A stretch of DNA of 64,000 nucleotides from Anaerolineae bacterium. Its GTDB lineage: Bacteria; Chloroflexota; Anaerolineae; Aggregatilineales; Phototrophicaceae. The translations under genes were made by a program, and so were the position numbers. Below the pieces are notes generated by a model. The model searched no databases. It saw nothing but the letters and a program-made list of their open reading frames with translations, and was not told the origin of the DNA. Shown piece after piece: positions 51,618-60,638 of this stretch. Numbering within the stretch: position 1 is the stretch's first letter; every line of letters starts with the position of its first letter. Location of the stretch: contig JALHNT010000002.1 of NCBI GenBank assembly GCA_022843385.1, positions 124,001-188,000 of the forward strand. Direction: 5' to 3'.

Positions 51618-53459
51618 ATGGTGTTAAACGTTCAACCTGAAACCCAAACCCGATACAATGGCAAAATGGTGGTCAATGACTTCACGCTGATGGCCGCGAC
51701 CAAGAACGGCACCGGCAGCCAGACCTCGAACAACGTGCTGGTGCTGTCGCTGTTCAAGATGGGCATCCCGGTCAATGGCAAGAACCTGTTCCCGTCGAAC
51801 ATCAAGGGGCTGCCCACCTGGTACGGCATTCGCGCCAGCAAGGATGGCTACGTCGCCCGCGCCGAGGTCAATGAAATCGCCGTGACCATGAACGTGGACA
51901 CGGTGGCGGAAGACATCGCCAAGCTGCCGCCCGGCGGCGTCTGCATCATCCCGAAAGAATGGAACTACACCAAGAGCCGTGAAGACATCATTTATTATGA
52001 GATACCGGTTGATCCGATGGTTAAGGAAGCCGGTGTTCATTCTGACCTGCGCGAGCGCGTGGCGAACATGGTGTATGTGGGTGCCTGCGCCCAGTTGTTC
52101 GAGATTCCGCTGGACATCGTGTGGCAGGCCTTATTGAGCAACTTCAATGGCAAGGAAAAACCAGCCAAGCTCAACTATGAGATAGTGACCCGCGCTTATG
52201 AATGGACGGCGGCGAACATCGTCAAACAGGACCCCTACAAATACGAGCCGATGGCGGGTGGCAACAAGGGCAAGCTGGTCATCACTGGCAACGAAGCCGC
52301 CGGCATCGGTGCCTTGTTCGGCGGGGTGCAGGTGGTGGCGTGGTATCCGATCACCCCATCGACGAGCCTGATCGATGCGATGTTTGAAAATCAGGGTCTA
52401 CGCAAAGACCCGGATACTGGCCTGAATACAGTGGCGATCCTGCAAGCCGAAGATGAGATCGCCGCCATCGGCTCGATCATCGGTGCCGGCTGGGCGGGTG
52501 CCCGTTCGATGACCTCGACCAGCGGCCCTGGCATCAGCCTGATGTCGGAATTCGCCGGCCTGTCGTATTATGCCGAAATCCCGTGCGTGGTCTGGGATGT
52601 GACGCGGATTGGCCCCAGCACCGGTCTGCCGACGCGCACTGGCCAGGGCGATCTGATGTCGCTGTATACGCTGAGTCATGGCGATACCGCCCACATCGTG
52701 CTGATTCCCGGCAGCGTGGCGGAATGCTTCGAGTTCGGCTGGCGGGCATTCGATGTGGCTGACCAGTATCAGACCATCGTGTTCGTGATGAGCGATCTCG
52801 ACCTGGGCATGAACAACTGGATGAGCGACCCGTTCGCGTATCCTGACCAGCCCGTGAATCATGGCAAGATGCTCAAGCTGGACAGCCTGGTGAAGTTCAT
52901 CGAGGACAAGGGCGAGTGGTATCGCTATAAGGACTACGATGGCGATGGCATCCCCTACCGCACCATCCCTGGCACCGACCACCCGCGCGCTGCCTACTTC
53001 ACACGCGGTACCGGCCACAACGAACGTGCCGGCTACAGCGAACGCAGCGAGGACTGGGTGGCGAATCTGGGTCGTATCAAGCGCAAGATCAACAATGCGC
53101 GGGCGACGCTGCCACAGCCGGTCGTCGATTTCGACTCGAAGAAGAAGATTGGCATTATCTCTTACGGCACCAATGACCCGGCTATCGTTGAAGGTCGGGA
53201 TAAGCTGGCAGCCGCCGGCATCGAGACCAATTACCTGCGCATCCGGGCGCTGCCGCTGGCCGACAGCGTGCGCGAATTCATCGAAGGTCACGAGCGGGTG
53301 TATCTGCTGGAAAATAACTTCGATGGACAGATGGCACAGATCATCCGCATGGAGACCAACAAAAGCACCGAACACATGATTACGCTGGCGCTGGGCGACA
53401 GCCTGCCCATGACCGCCAAGTGGGTATTCGACCATATTGTAAAGCATGAGGGGAAGTAG
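51618..53459 (+). CDS. korA: 2-oxoacid:ferredoxin oxidoreductase alpha subunit (KorA, gamma-alpha fusion)
   Basis: 613 residues. The first 190 form the gamma domain, and the alpha domain begins with GKLVITGNEAAGIGALFGGV. The family motif YPITPSTSLIDAM and the loop TSTSGPGISLMSEFAG are present, as is EIPCVVWDVTRIGPSTGLPT. The two-subunit form without a ferredoxin domain resembles mycobacterial and Hydrogenobacter KorAB, which convert 2-oxoglutarate and CoA to succinyl-CoA with ferredoxin. Pyruvate or branched-chain acids cannot be excluded. AAGGAA precedes ATG 51618. korB follows after 3 bp. Confidence 0.93.
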   Translation: MVLNVQPETQTRYNGKMVVNDFTLMAATKNGTGSQTSNNVLVLSLFKMGIPVNGKNLFPSNIKGLPTWYGIRASKDGYVARAEVNEIAVTMNVDTVAEDIAKLPPGGVCIIPKEWNYTKSREDIIYYEIPVDPMVKEAGVHSDLRERVANMVYVGACAQLFEIPLDIVWQALLSNFNGKEKPAKLNYEIVTRAYEWTAANIVKQDPYKYEPMAGGNKGKLVITGNEAAGIGALFGGVQVVAWYPITPSTSLIDAMFENQGLRKDPDTGLNTVAILQAEDEIAAIGSIIGAGWAGARSMTSTSGPGISLMSEFAGLSYYAEIPCVVWDVTRIGPSTGLPTRTGQGDLMSLYTLSHGDTAHIVLIPGSVAECFEFGWRAFDVADQYQTIVFVMSDLDLGMNNWMSDPFAYPDQPVNHGKMLKLDSLVKFIEDKGEWYRYKDYDGDGIPYRTIPGTDHPRAAYFTRGTGHNERAGYSERSEDWVANLGRIKRKINNARATLPQPVVDFDSKKKIGIISYGTNDPAIVEGRDKLAAAGIETNYLRIRALPLADSVREFIEGHERVYLLENNFDGQMAQIIRMETNKSTEHMITLALGDSLPMTAKWVFDHIVKHEGK

Positions 53460-53462
53460 ATT

Positions 53463-54503
53463 ATGCCTCCGAAGACAAATGCGCTTGGCCTGGCTCGTGA
53501 AGAATACAAGGGTTCAAAAAGCACCCTTTGCCCTGGCTGCGGCCACGACTCGATCTCGAACCAGATCATCAGCATGGCCTATGATCTGGGGTTGAACCAG
53601 CACGAAATCGTGAAGTTCAGCGGCATCGGCTGCTCCAGCAAGACCCCGGCCTACTTCCTGGGCCGATCTCACTCGTTCAACACGGTGCATGGTCGTATGC
53701 CCTCGGTGGCGACGGGCGCGATGCTGGCGAACCGGGCGCTCAAGGCGATCGCGGTCAGCGGTGACGGCGATACCGGCAGCATCGGCATGGGGCAGTTCAA
53801 ACATCTGATGCGCCGCAATGTGCCAATGGTGTATATCATTGAGAACAACGGCGTGTACGGGCTGACCAAAGGCCAGTTCTCGGCCACGTCGGATGCCGGG
53901 CAGGTGTTGAAGTATTACGGCAAGAACGAACTACCAGCGATTGACCTGTGCCTGGAAGCAATTATCGGTGGCTGCACCTTCGTGGCGCGCAGCTTCTCCG
54001 GTGATGCCAAGCAGGCACAGACGTTGCTGAAAGCCGCCATCAGCCATCGCGGGACGGCGGTGGTGGACATCATCAGCCCGTGCGTGACCTTCAACAATCA
54101 CGACGAGAGCAACAAGGGTTATGCCTACGGCAACGAGAACGAAATTCCGCTGCACGAAATTGTTTACTACGAAAAGGGTGCGGTGCCGGAGCGGCAGGAA
54201 ATCACGGTTAGCGATTACAGCGAAAGTGGCGAAATTGTGGTGCAGATGCACGACGGGTCGCACATCAAGCTGAAGCAGGTCGATAACAACCACGATCCGC
54301 GCAACCGCGCCGCCGCCATCGCGCTGCTGGACAAGGCACAGATCGAGCAGCAGTTCATCACCGGCCTGCTGTATTACGAAGAACCCCGTGGTACGCTGGC
54401 CGACACGTTGTATCTGACCGACACGCCGCTGGTACATCTGCCTGATGAGAAGCTGCGTCCGTCGAAGGAAGCGCTGGATAAGCTGATGGCAACCTTCATG
54501 TAA
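53463..54503 (+). CDS. korB: 2-oxoacid:ferredoxin oxidoreductase beta subunit (KorB)
   Basis: 346 residues; binds thiamine diphosphate and one 4Fe-4S cluster. All four expected cluster cysteines are visible: C23 and C26 (CPGCGHDS), C57 (GIGCSSK) and C207 (ISPCVTFN). The thiamine motif runs from AVSGDGDTGSIG to NNGVYGLTKGQ. The tail after about 230 holds a small extra domain (VVQMHDGSHIKLKQVDN) as in KorB. GGGGAAG precedes ATG 53463. A terminator follows at 54540, closing the GntR-korA-korB operon. Confidence 0.95.
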   Translation: MPPKTNALGLAREEYKGSKSTLCPGCGHDSISNQIISMAYDLGLNQHEIVKFSGIGCSSKTPAYFLGRSHSFNTVHGRMPSVATGAMLANRALKAIAVSGDGDTGSIGMGQFKHLMRRNVPMVYIIENNGVYGLTKGQFSATSDAGQVLKYYGKNELPAIDLCLEAIIGGCTFVARSFSGDAKQAQTLLKAAISHRGTAVVDIISPCVTFNNHDESNKGYAYGNENEIPLHEIVYYEKGAVPERQEITVSDYSESGEIVVQMHDGSHIKLKQVDNNHDPRNRAAAIALLDKAQIEQQFITGLLYYEEPRGTLADTLYLTDTPLVHLPDEKLRPSKEALDKLMATFM

Positions 54504-54539
54504 CGCTGCTCATCGCTAGAGATCACTTCAGATCGATGG

Positions 54540-54570
54540 AAAGGCCGGGTGATGCTCGGCCTTTTGTTTT
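54540..54570 (+). terminator. Intrinsic terminator of the KOR operon
   Basis: AAAGGCCG and CGGCCTTT form an 8-bp stem with a nine-base loop, followed by a T-rich tail (TTGTTTT). Confidence 0.8.
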
Positions 54571-54574
54571 GCCG

Positions 54575-54946
54575 CTAAACGCTGGCGTTCAGGTATTCGT
54601 CATCCATGTAGCGCAGACGTTCAGCCATGATCTGCATGATTTGCAGGGCAAATTGCGGCGTTTCATCGAGCATAAAGAGCAAGCGGCGTTTGGTGATGGG
54701 GACAACCTTGCAGGCCGAGCGGACAACAGCCGTTGCGGTACGGACGGTATCATCGAGCAGCGCCATTTCACCGACAATGCCGCCAGCGCCAACCGTCTCG
54801 ACTAGCCTGCTGCCAAGCAGAATGTCGATCTGACCCTCCTTGACGACATACATGACATCGCCTTCTTGTCCCTGGCGGAACAGCACATGCCCGGTTGGAA
54901 AGCTAACCACTTCGTCCGAATGATGAAACAAATTGACCTGCGACAT
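54575..54946 (-). CDS. Cyclic-nucleotide-binding domain protein
   Basis: A 123-residue single cNMP-binding domain with no DNA-binding or enzymatic part. The beta-roll starts VVSFPTGHVLFRQGQEGDVM and the phosphate cassette is GEMALLDDTVRTATAVV, with the key Glu and Arg kept but the usual Pro replaced by Val. It may bind cAMP or act as a protein-interaction module. ATG 54946 is chosen because the fold starts there; a longer frame to 55021 adds unrelated residues. It stands alone between convergent korB and the phosphodiesterase gene. Confidence 0.85.
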   Translation of the reverse strand: MSQVNLFHHSDEVVSFPTGHVLFRQGQEGDVMYVVKEGQIDILLGSRLVETVGAGGIVGEMALLDDTVRTATAVVRSACKVVPITKRRLLFMLDETPQFALQIMQIMAERLRYMDDEYLNASV

Positions 54947-55082
54947 GATCCCATCGCTTTCGACTATTTGGATTGGAATAGTCTTAGCGTAACCCCAAAT
55001 GCGATCTATCAAATCCAGCAAAGGAATCGTTCCGGGCTAGGTCTTTGGGCGGACACAAACCTGACCGGTTCACATGGTCATG

Positions 55083-56369
55083 TTATCCGTAACTCAGCGC
55101 CAGTAGGGGAATATCAACTTCATCGGGATGCAGACCGCCATGATGACCCCACAGCGGCATCTCAAAGCGTCCCTTTTCATACCAGAACACCGTCTCATGT
55201 TCCTTGGGCAGCAGCACCAGATCGGCGATGCGCTGCTGGAACATTTCCGAAGGGGTGCCTGCGCCAAAGTAGCCCTGCGCCACCAGATCGCTGACGCGGA
55301 ACAGATCGGCTTTGCCGCGCAGGCTGGGGTGATCGTGCAGCAAAGCAAAAGCATCCTCAACCCGTCCCGGCTGAATGTAGAGGAACAGGTCACGGGCTGA
55401 ACCGGCGGGAACCAGCAGTCGCCCTGCCCCATCACGGCGGATCAAATCGGCCAGTTCGGGGATATGGTGGTTGAGGTAGATGGTCGTCTCTGGGCTGACA
55501 TCCACCTGCCCGTGATCGGCGGTCAACAGCAGCAGCGTCCGGTTGGCCTTGTCCTCTAACGTAGCATGGAGGAAGCGTTCCAGCGCCGTCATGACCAGAT
55601 CAATCTCAGCGGCGAACTGGCGTGATGATGGGCCGTAACTGTGTCCAACTGAGTCGATCAGGTCATAATAGTAGAAGAAATAGGCTTTCGCTTTTTCAGC
55701 GACCACCGCGTCGCCCAGATTCAGCAACCCCTCAGCCAGCGACTTATAGCCACGCAGTTCCGCCCCGCGCAGCGCCAGATCAGCAAAGCCACCGCGTGTA
55801 TAGGCCACATGTTGAAAAACATAGGACTTGACACCAAGCATCGCCAACTGCTCATAGACCGTCTGCCAGTTGAAGACCGAACCGGCGCTGATCCCTTCTG
55901 GCAGGCGAATGGTGCCATTCTCTTTGTCACCGGCATAGGAGAACAGCAGCGGCGCGATCAGGCGATCCAGAAAGGGTTCGTAGTAGAACCACTCATAGAT
56001 GCCGCTCTCCCACACCGGCAGACCGAGATGGATGGTGGTCATATGCGCCGCTGTCGTTGAGGGAAACTGGGCGGTGATGCGTGATGCGACGCCACGCTGA
56101 AGAAAGCGCTGTAAAAACGGATACTGGTCGGCGTAGCGCTGAAAGAATGCCCAGCCGAAGGCATCGAGATAGAGCAGCACCACCTTGTCATAATGATCGG
56201 GTAAACCTGCCAGCACATCGCCCGGCATCCCCGATTGTCCACTCCCTGTCAGCAGACGTTGAATGAAGCCAGGGATCTGAGCGAAGTTGTAGGTTTCGCA
56301 GAGTGGCTTGCGGAAGTGGTGGTTCATACGGGAAGCGGTGACGGTCTGATCAGCAGTTGCGTTCCACAT
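55083..56369 (-). CDS. Alkaline phosphatase superfamily phosphodiesterase/pyrophosphatase
   Basis: A 428-residue enzyme of the type I phosphodiesterase/nucleotide pyrophosphatase family. The first metal site is in VVLLYLDAFGW and the nucleophile Thr lies in PSTTAAHMTTIHLG. Other metal ligands are in DSVGHSYG and TADHGQVDV, and the last in HHGGLHPDE. There is no signal peptide, so it is probably cytoplasmic. Members cleave phosphodiester or phosphonate bonds; the substrate here is unknown. AAAGGA precedes ATG 56369. It is divergent from the SDR gene. Confidence 0.88.
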   Translation of the reverse strand: MWNATADQTVTASRMNHHFRKPLCETYNFAQIPGFIQRLLTGSGQSGMPGDVLAGLPDHYDKVVLLYLDAFGWAFFQRYADQYPFLQRFLQRGVASRITAQFPSTTAAHMTTIHLGLPVWESGIYEWFYYEPFLDRLIAPLLFSYAGDKENGTIRLPEGISAGSVFNWQTVYEQLAMLGVKSYVFQHVAYTRGGFADLALRGAELRGYKSLAEGLLNLGDAVVAEKAKAYFFYYYDLIDSVGHSYGPSSRQFAAEIDLVMTALERFLHATLEDKANRTLLLLTADHGQVDVSPETTIYLNHHIPELADLIRRDGAGRLLVPAGSARDLFLYIQPGRVEDAFALLHDHPSLRGKADLFRVSDLVAQGYFGAGTPSEMFQQRIADLVLLPKEHETVFWYEKGRFEMPLWGHHGGLHPDEVDIPLLALSYG

Positions 56370-56450
56370 GGAGATGTCCTTTGCGTCGGTTGGCGAGGCC
56401 GATTATACTGCTACCGAGTGATTGAGCCGAACAGCATCGAGGAACTGAGC

Positions 56451-57122
56451 ATGACGAGTCCCATCTGTACCATTGTCGGTGCCGGGCCAGGCGTGAGCAT
56501 GGGGGTGGCGCAGCGCTTCGGACGTGAAGGCTACACAGTTGCGCTGGTGGCGCGGCGCGTTGAGGCGCTGACCCAGCAGGTTGAGGCGCTCAAAGCACAG
56601 GGCATTCAGGCGCAGGGGTTCGCCGGGGATGTGGCCGATGACTCATCAGTGAAGGGCGCGTTTGACCAGATCAAGTCGCAGTTGGGCGAGACCGAGGTGC
56701 TGGTCTATAACCCATCCAAGAGCAGCCAGGGCGGCATCAAGCTCTCCGGGCTGCTGGCGAGCGTCCTCATGGAAGACCTGAATGTGAACGTGGCTGGGGC
56801 GCTGCGCTGTCTGCAACAAACTCTGCCGGCCATGCGCGAACAGCGGCGCGGCACCATCCTCTTCACCGGTGGTGGGCTGGCACTTAATCCACGCCCGGAT
56901 TACGGCTCGCTGGCGATGGGCAAGTCGGCGCTGCGCAATCTATGCTTCAGTCTGGCACAGGAATTGAACGACGAGGGCATCCATGTGGCGACGGTGACCA
57001 TCGCCGGGTATGTTCAGTCCGGTACGCACTTCGACCCGGACAAAATCGCCGAAGCCTACTGGACGCTGCACCGCCAGCCCGCCGGAAGCTGGGAGACGGA
57101 AATCGTCTACCGGCAGGGGTAG
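56451..57122 (+). CDS. Atypical short-chain dehydrogenase/reductase
   Basis: 223 residues with an SDR fold. The cofactor motif is IVGAGPGVSMGVAQRFG, shifted from the classical TGxxxGIG, and the acid-turn is AGDVADDSS. The catalytic Tyr-x3-Lys is absent: the region reads PDYGSLAMGKSALRNLCFSL, with Tyr and Lys seven residues apart. The normal NNAG motif is replaced by VYNPSKSS. It may be an SDR with changed chemistry or a binding protein. ATG 56451 has GAGGAA eight bases upstream; longer frames are rejected. The propeller gene follows after 17 bp. Confidence 0.8.
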   Translation: MTSPICTIVGAGPGVSMGVAQRFGREGYTVALVARRVEALTQQVEALKAQGIQAQGFAGDVADDSSVKGAFDQIKSQLGETEVLVYNPSKSSQGGIKLSGLLASVLMEDLNVNVAGALRCLQQTLPAMREQRRGTILFTGGGLALNPRPDYGSLAMGKSALRNLCFSLAQELNDEGIHVATVTIAGYVQSGTHFDPDKIAEAYWTLHRQPAGSWETEIVYRQG

Positions 57123-57139
57123 CGCGAGGTACCGGTAGA

Positions 57140-59113
57140 ATGCAGCGTTTCATCACGCGCGTGGTATTGCTGGGGTGGGCCCTGCTGGGTGTGATCGCCA
57201 GCGGCGCGGTGATGCTTCCACGATTGATTGGCGAAACAGTGTGCGTCGAGCTGACAGCAACTGTCAATGCCAGTGCGCGACAACCCTTCATCATGGATAC
57301 CCGGCGCGGTTTCGTTGTGGCTGATCCGCGCCAGAATCAGTGGCCGTTCGGCTGGTTCAGCCCCACCCAAACCGACGCTTATCTGACTGCCCGCACTACC
57401 AATCCAGTACAGCATCTCTATGCGCTTTACAGCCACACGCCAGCTCAGCCGGATGGTGCGCTCCTGGAAGCAGAAACGATTTTCCAGACCTATTTCGAAC
57501 AGGCGGATCAACGAATACGCTGGTCCGCCGATGCATCGCGCATCGCCTACATCTGGCAGACGGCGACTGGCGAGATGCAGTTCGCTATCGCCAATGCCGA
57601 CGGAACCAACCGACGCAGCCATGCCATCCCTACCCCGCCCCTGCCCACGCCGCTGCTGCAAGCCATTGTGCAGAACTGGTCGGCAGATGGGCGCTACATC
57701 AGCACGATCACCCGGCACCTCAACGCGACGCTGTACACCTTCTGGGATACGGAGACGGTTCAGCCGATCAGCACGGGACTGGAAAACCAGTCATTGGTAC
57801 GGGGAACCTGGTCGCCCGCTGGCAATCGTTATGCAGCGCTGCTCGAAAATGAACGCCAGCAGATTACTCACCTGCTAATCTGGGAGATGGGCGAAGTGGT
57901 TCAGCGAATCTCGCTGCCGGAATGGGACATTCAACATCTGGCATGGTCGCCAACGGGCGAGCATCTGGTGATTGGATACCGAGGGGTCATGGACAGAAAT
58001 GCCAGAACACCTACTATCTGGCGCTTTGCCATTTACCAACGCACAGGAAATATGGTTGTCAACAACCTGGCGGGGACAGTCAATAACGTACCCGTATTCA
58101 ATACCGGTACGTTTCTCGCGCCTAGCGGAGATGTCTTTATTCGCAGTTTTGGTTTCGAGTGGAGTGGGCTTTATCTGAATGCCGTTTGGTCTTCTGATGG
58201 GCGGCATTTCACATACCTGTACAGCCATCCTCAGCCTAATCGACCTCAAATTGATCTGATGACATTTGATTCCCTGACGGGCAAGACCCGAATGCTGCTA
58301 TCCCACATCGCACCGGAATTCAAGGAAGGAATTTTTTATCTGATGCTCGGAAGCATGATAAACAATCGCTCGCTTGAGTCAATCGCTATGGCAGCTCAGG
58401 AAGATCGGCTGCTTATCCCGTACAGGATTGGCGAGAAGTTCCAGATCATTCATACCAATGCAGCCTGGGAAAACCCAATTGTCCTAGTAGAAGAGGCGGA
58501 CGAGATCATTGATCCGATAGTGGACTATTCCATCACAAGCGCTTTCTGGGCTTCAGACCTAGTCAGTGCCGGACAGTTCGCTGCTGTGGCCTGGGCAGAT
58601 CAACAATCCCGCAGACACCTGAGCTTGATTTCTTTTGACGGTCGTCAACGCCTCGACATCCCAGAAGAATTCCTCCAGATCTACAGCTACCGGTTTGTAG
58701 GCGAAGACTGGTTGGGATTCACAGCCCACAACGGCAACACTGTCGAAGTGTATCTCTATGACTTAAGAGATGTTCAGCTCTACATCGCTATGTCCGACAT
58801 CGATCCTTTCACACACTGGAATGTCGCATTCGCGCCAAACCGCCAGTACGCCGCCATCATTTATAGCAATCGCACGATACCAGAACTGCAACTCTTTGAA
58901 ATTGCCAGTCAAAAGTCTGTCTATCTTGGCGGTGCCGACTTCGCTCTGCCGTTATGGTCATCAGATAGTCTCAAATTAGCCGCTCTTTCTTTAGGGGATG
59001 CAGGCAGAAGCCTCAAGGTTTTCGAAGCGAGTGGTCAATTGCTTCATGAGTGGCAACTTGACGGCGAATTCGCCGCTGCTGATCGCCTGATCAACTGGAC
59101 GGACTGCACCTGA
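57140..59113 (+). CDS. Membrane-anchored beta-propeller protein of unknown function
   Basis: 657 residues. An N-terminal helix (about 7-27, VVLLGWALLGVIASGAVMLP) anchors the protein, and the rest is outside the cell. Propeller blades of the PD40 type repeat along it: RIRWSADASRIAYIWQT, VQNWSADGRYISTITRH, LAWSPTGEHLVIGYRG, AVWSSDGRHFTYLYS, VAFAPNRQYAAIIYS. It has the same general form as the lipoprotein at 33493 but no lipid Cys or Thr/Pro linker. No catalytic motif is seen. The second half is slightly AT-richer. It converges on the P450 gene, with 12 bp between stops. Confidence 0.75.
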   Translation: MQRFITRVVLLGWALLGVIASGAVMLPRLIGETVCVELTATVNASARQPFIMDTRRGFVVADPRQNQWPFGWFSPTQTDAYLTARTTNPVQHLYALYSHTPAQPDGALLEAETIFQTYFEQADQRIRWSADASRIAYIWQTATGEMQFAIANADGTNRRSHAIPTPPLPTPLLQAIVQNWSADGRYISTITRHLNATLYTFWDTETVQPISTGLENQSLVRGTWSPAGNRYAALLENERQQITHLLIWEMGEVVQRISLPEWDIQHLAWSPTGEHLVIGYRGVMDRNARTPTIWRFAIYQRTGNMVVNNLAGTVNNVPVFNTGTFLAPSGDVFIRSFGFEWSGLYLNAVWSSDGRHFTYLYSHPQPNRPQIDLMTFDSLTGKTRMLLSHIAPEFKEGIFYLMLGSMINNRSLESIAMAAQEDRLLIPYRIGEKFQIIHTNAAWENPIVLVEEADEIIDPIVDYSITSAFWASDLVSAGQFAAVAWADQQSRRHLSLISFDGRQRLDIPEEFLQIYSYRFVGEDWLGFTAHNGNTVEVYLYDLRDVQLYIAMSDIDPFTHWNVAFAPNRQYAAIIYSNRTIPELQLFEIASQKSVYLGGADFALPLWSSDSLKLAALSLGDAGRSLKVFEASGQLLHEWQLDGEFAAADRLINWTDCT

Positions 59114-59125
59114 TCAGTTGGCAAA

Positions 59126-60589
59126 TCAAGCCTTGCGGTCTCTATCAACTACAGCCACAGTCTCTTCCTCGCTTTGCAGCATCCAGGCGCGACCGGATGC
59201 CGATGCCGTACGCGGATAGAGCGTCATGAGCAAGTCCTGATTGGGACGCAGCACGGGCATGGTAGTGGGCTGAATCTGGATGCCGGGCTTGAGGCTGGTA
59301 TGATAGGCCTGAGCCGCCATCGCCAGGATGAGCTGCATCTCCATGATGGCAAAGTTGTTGCCGATGCACAGGCGCGGGCCTTCGCCGAAGGGAACATAAG
59401 CCTGACGCGGGATGGCGCGTTCCGGGTGGAAGCGTTCGGGGTCGAAACGCTCGGCATCATCCCAGAAATCGGGATGGCGATGCACGACATAGGGACTGAT
59501 GAGGACGGTGGTGCCAGCTTTCACGGGATGCCCGCCAATCGTATCGTCCGCGACGACTGTGCGTGGAATCAACCAGGCCGGCGGATACAAACGCATTGTC
59601 TCTTCGATAATCATGCGGCTGTAGGTCAGGCGCGGCACATCGGCAAAGGTGGGGACACGCCCGCCCAGCACCTCATCGAGTTCACGGTGCAGCCGCCGTT
59701 CGACTTCCGGGTGCTGCCATAGTAGATACCAGACCCAGGCCATGACGGTCGCTGAGGTTTCATGGCCGGCCATGAACACAGTGAATACTTCGTCGCGCAC
59801 CTGTTGGTCGGTCATGCGTTCGCCGGTGTCCTGATCCTGCATATCGAGCAGCATCCCCAGCAGATCGCCGGACGGACTGGGATTAGCACGGCGATCCGCG
59901 ATGAAGCGGTAGACCACGCGGTCAATCTGCTCCATCACCGCGCGGAACTCGCCATCGCCGGGGAGTGGGATGAAGTCGGGCAGGAAGAAAGTCCACATGC
60001 GGACGTTCATCAGCCGCAGCGCTTTGGTGAAGGCATCGACCATCGCACGGGTCTCATCGCGGTCAATACCGGTGCCAAACATGGCGCGGACGATGATCTG
60101 CATGGTGACTTCGGACATGGCATGAGCCATTTCTACCGGCTGGCGGGCTTCGGAAGCGGTCTTCCAGTCCTTCAGCATCAAGTCAATCGAGTCGGTGATG
60201 GTGGTGGTCAAGTCGGCTAACTGCTGACGGTGAAAGGCGAGCTGCATGAGGCGACGCTGACGCAGCCAGTAATCGCCTTCGCTGGCGAGCAGACCGTTGC
60301 CGACCAGTTTGCGGATGGCAATCCACATCGAGCCTTTGCTGAAATTGCGCCAGTTGTCTTGCAGGACATAACGGACGTGATCGGGATGATGCACCAGCAG
60401 CAGTTGCGCCACTCCCAGATTCAGCGGCACCAGATCGCCCCGTTCGCGTTGGCTGTTGAGGAAGAAGTCCAGCGGATTCTTCGCCAGGCTGGGGACTGCC
60501 CCTACCCCATAGGCTTTCCACGTAGCTGTTGCCTGCGCCTGGTTGCTGTTCGACATAGTGTTGTCGGCCTTTTCTGGTGGCTGATGCAT
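59126..60589 (-). CDS. Cytochrome P450 (second copy)
   Basis: A 487-residue soluble P450, related to but clearly different from the one at 47455. The heme loop is FGEGPRLCIG with C408, the I-helix motif is AGHETSAT and the K-helix motif is EETMRLYPP. The C-terminus is 40 residues longer than usual and rich in Arg, Ser and Glu. The start is uncertain: ATG 60589 lacks a clear ribosome binding site; ATG 60556 has AAGG 13 bases upstream. It lies 50 bp after the hydrolase-ligase fusion, so it may oxidise the same fatty-acyl substrate. Confidence 0.95.
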   Translation of the reverse strand: MHQPPEKADNTMSNSNQAQATATWKAYGVGAVPSLAKNPLDFFLNSQRERGDLVPLNLGVAQLLLVHHPDHVRYVLQDNWRNFSKGSMWIAIRKLVGNGLLASEGDYWLRQRRLMQLAFHRQQLADLTTTITDSIDLMLKDWKTASEARQPVEMAHAMSEVTMQIIVRAMFGTGIDRDETRAMVDAFTKALRLMNVRMWTFFLPDFIPLPGDGEFRAVMEQIDRVVYRFIADRRANPSPSGDLLGMLLDMQDQDTGERMTDQQVRDEVFTVFMAGHETSATVMAWVWYLLWQHPEVERRLHRELDEVLGGRVPTFADVPRLTYSRMIIEETMRLYPPAWLIPRTVVADDTIGGHPVKAGTTVLISPYVVHRHPDFWDDAERFDPERFHPERAIPRQAYVPFGEGPRLCIGNNFAIMEMQLILAMAAQAYHTSLKPGIQIQPTTMPVLRPNQDLLMTLYPRTASASGRAWMLQSEEETVAVVDRDRKA

Positions 60590-60638
60590 TTCTGAACATC
60601 ATATACTAAGAAGGTAAATCTGCCTACCGGTTGATGAC

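Noticed and set aside
52398..53447. 349-codon frame antisense to korA
   Set aside because: The composition is typical of a shadow frame, and korA has unmistakable family motifs on the other strand.
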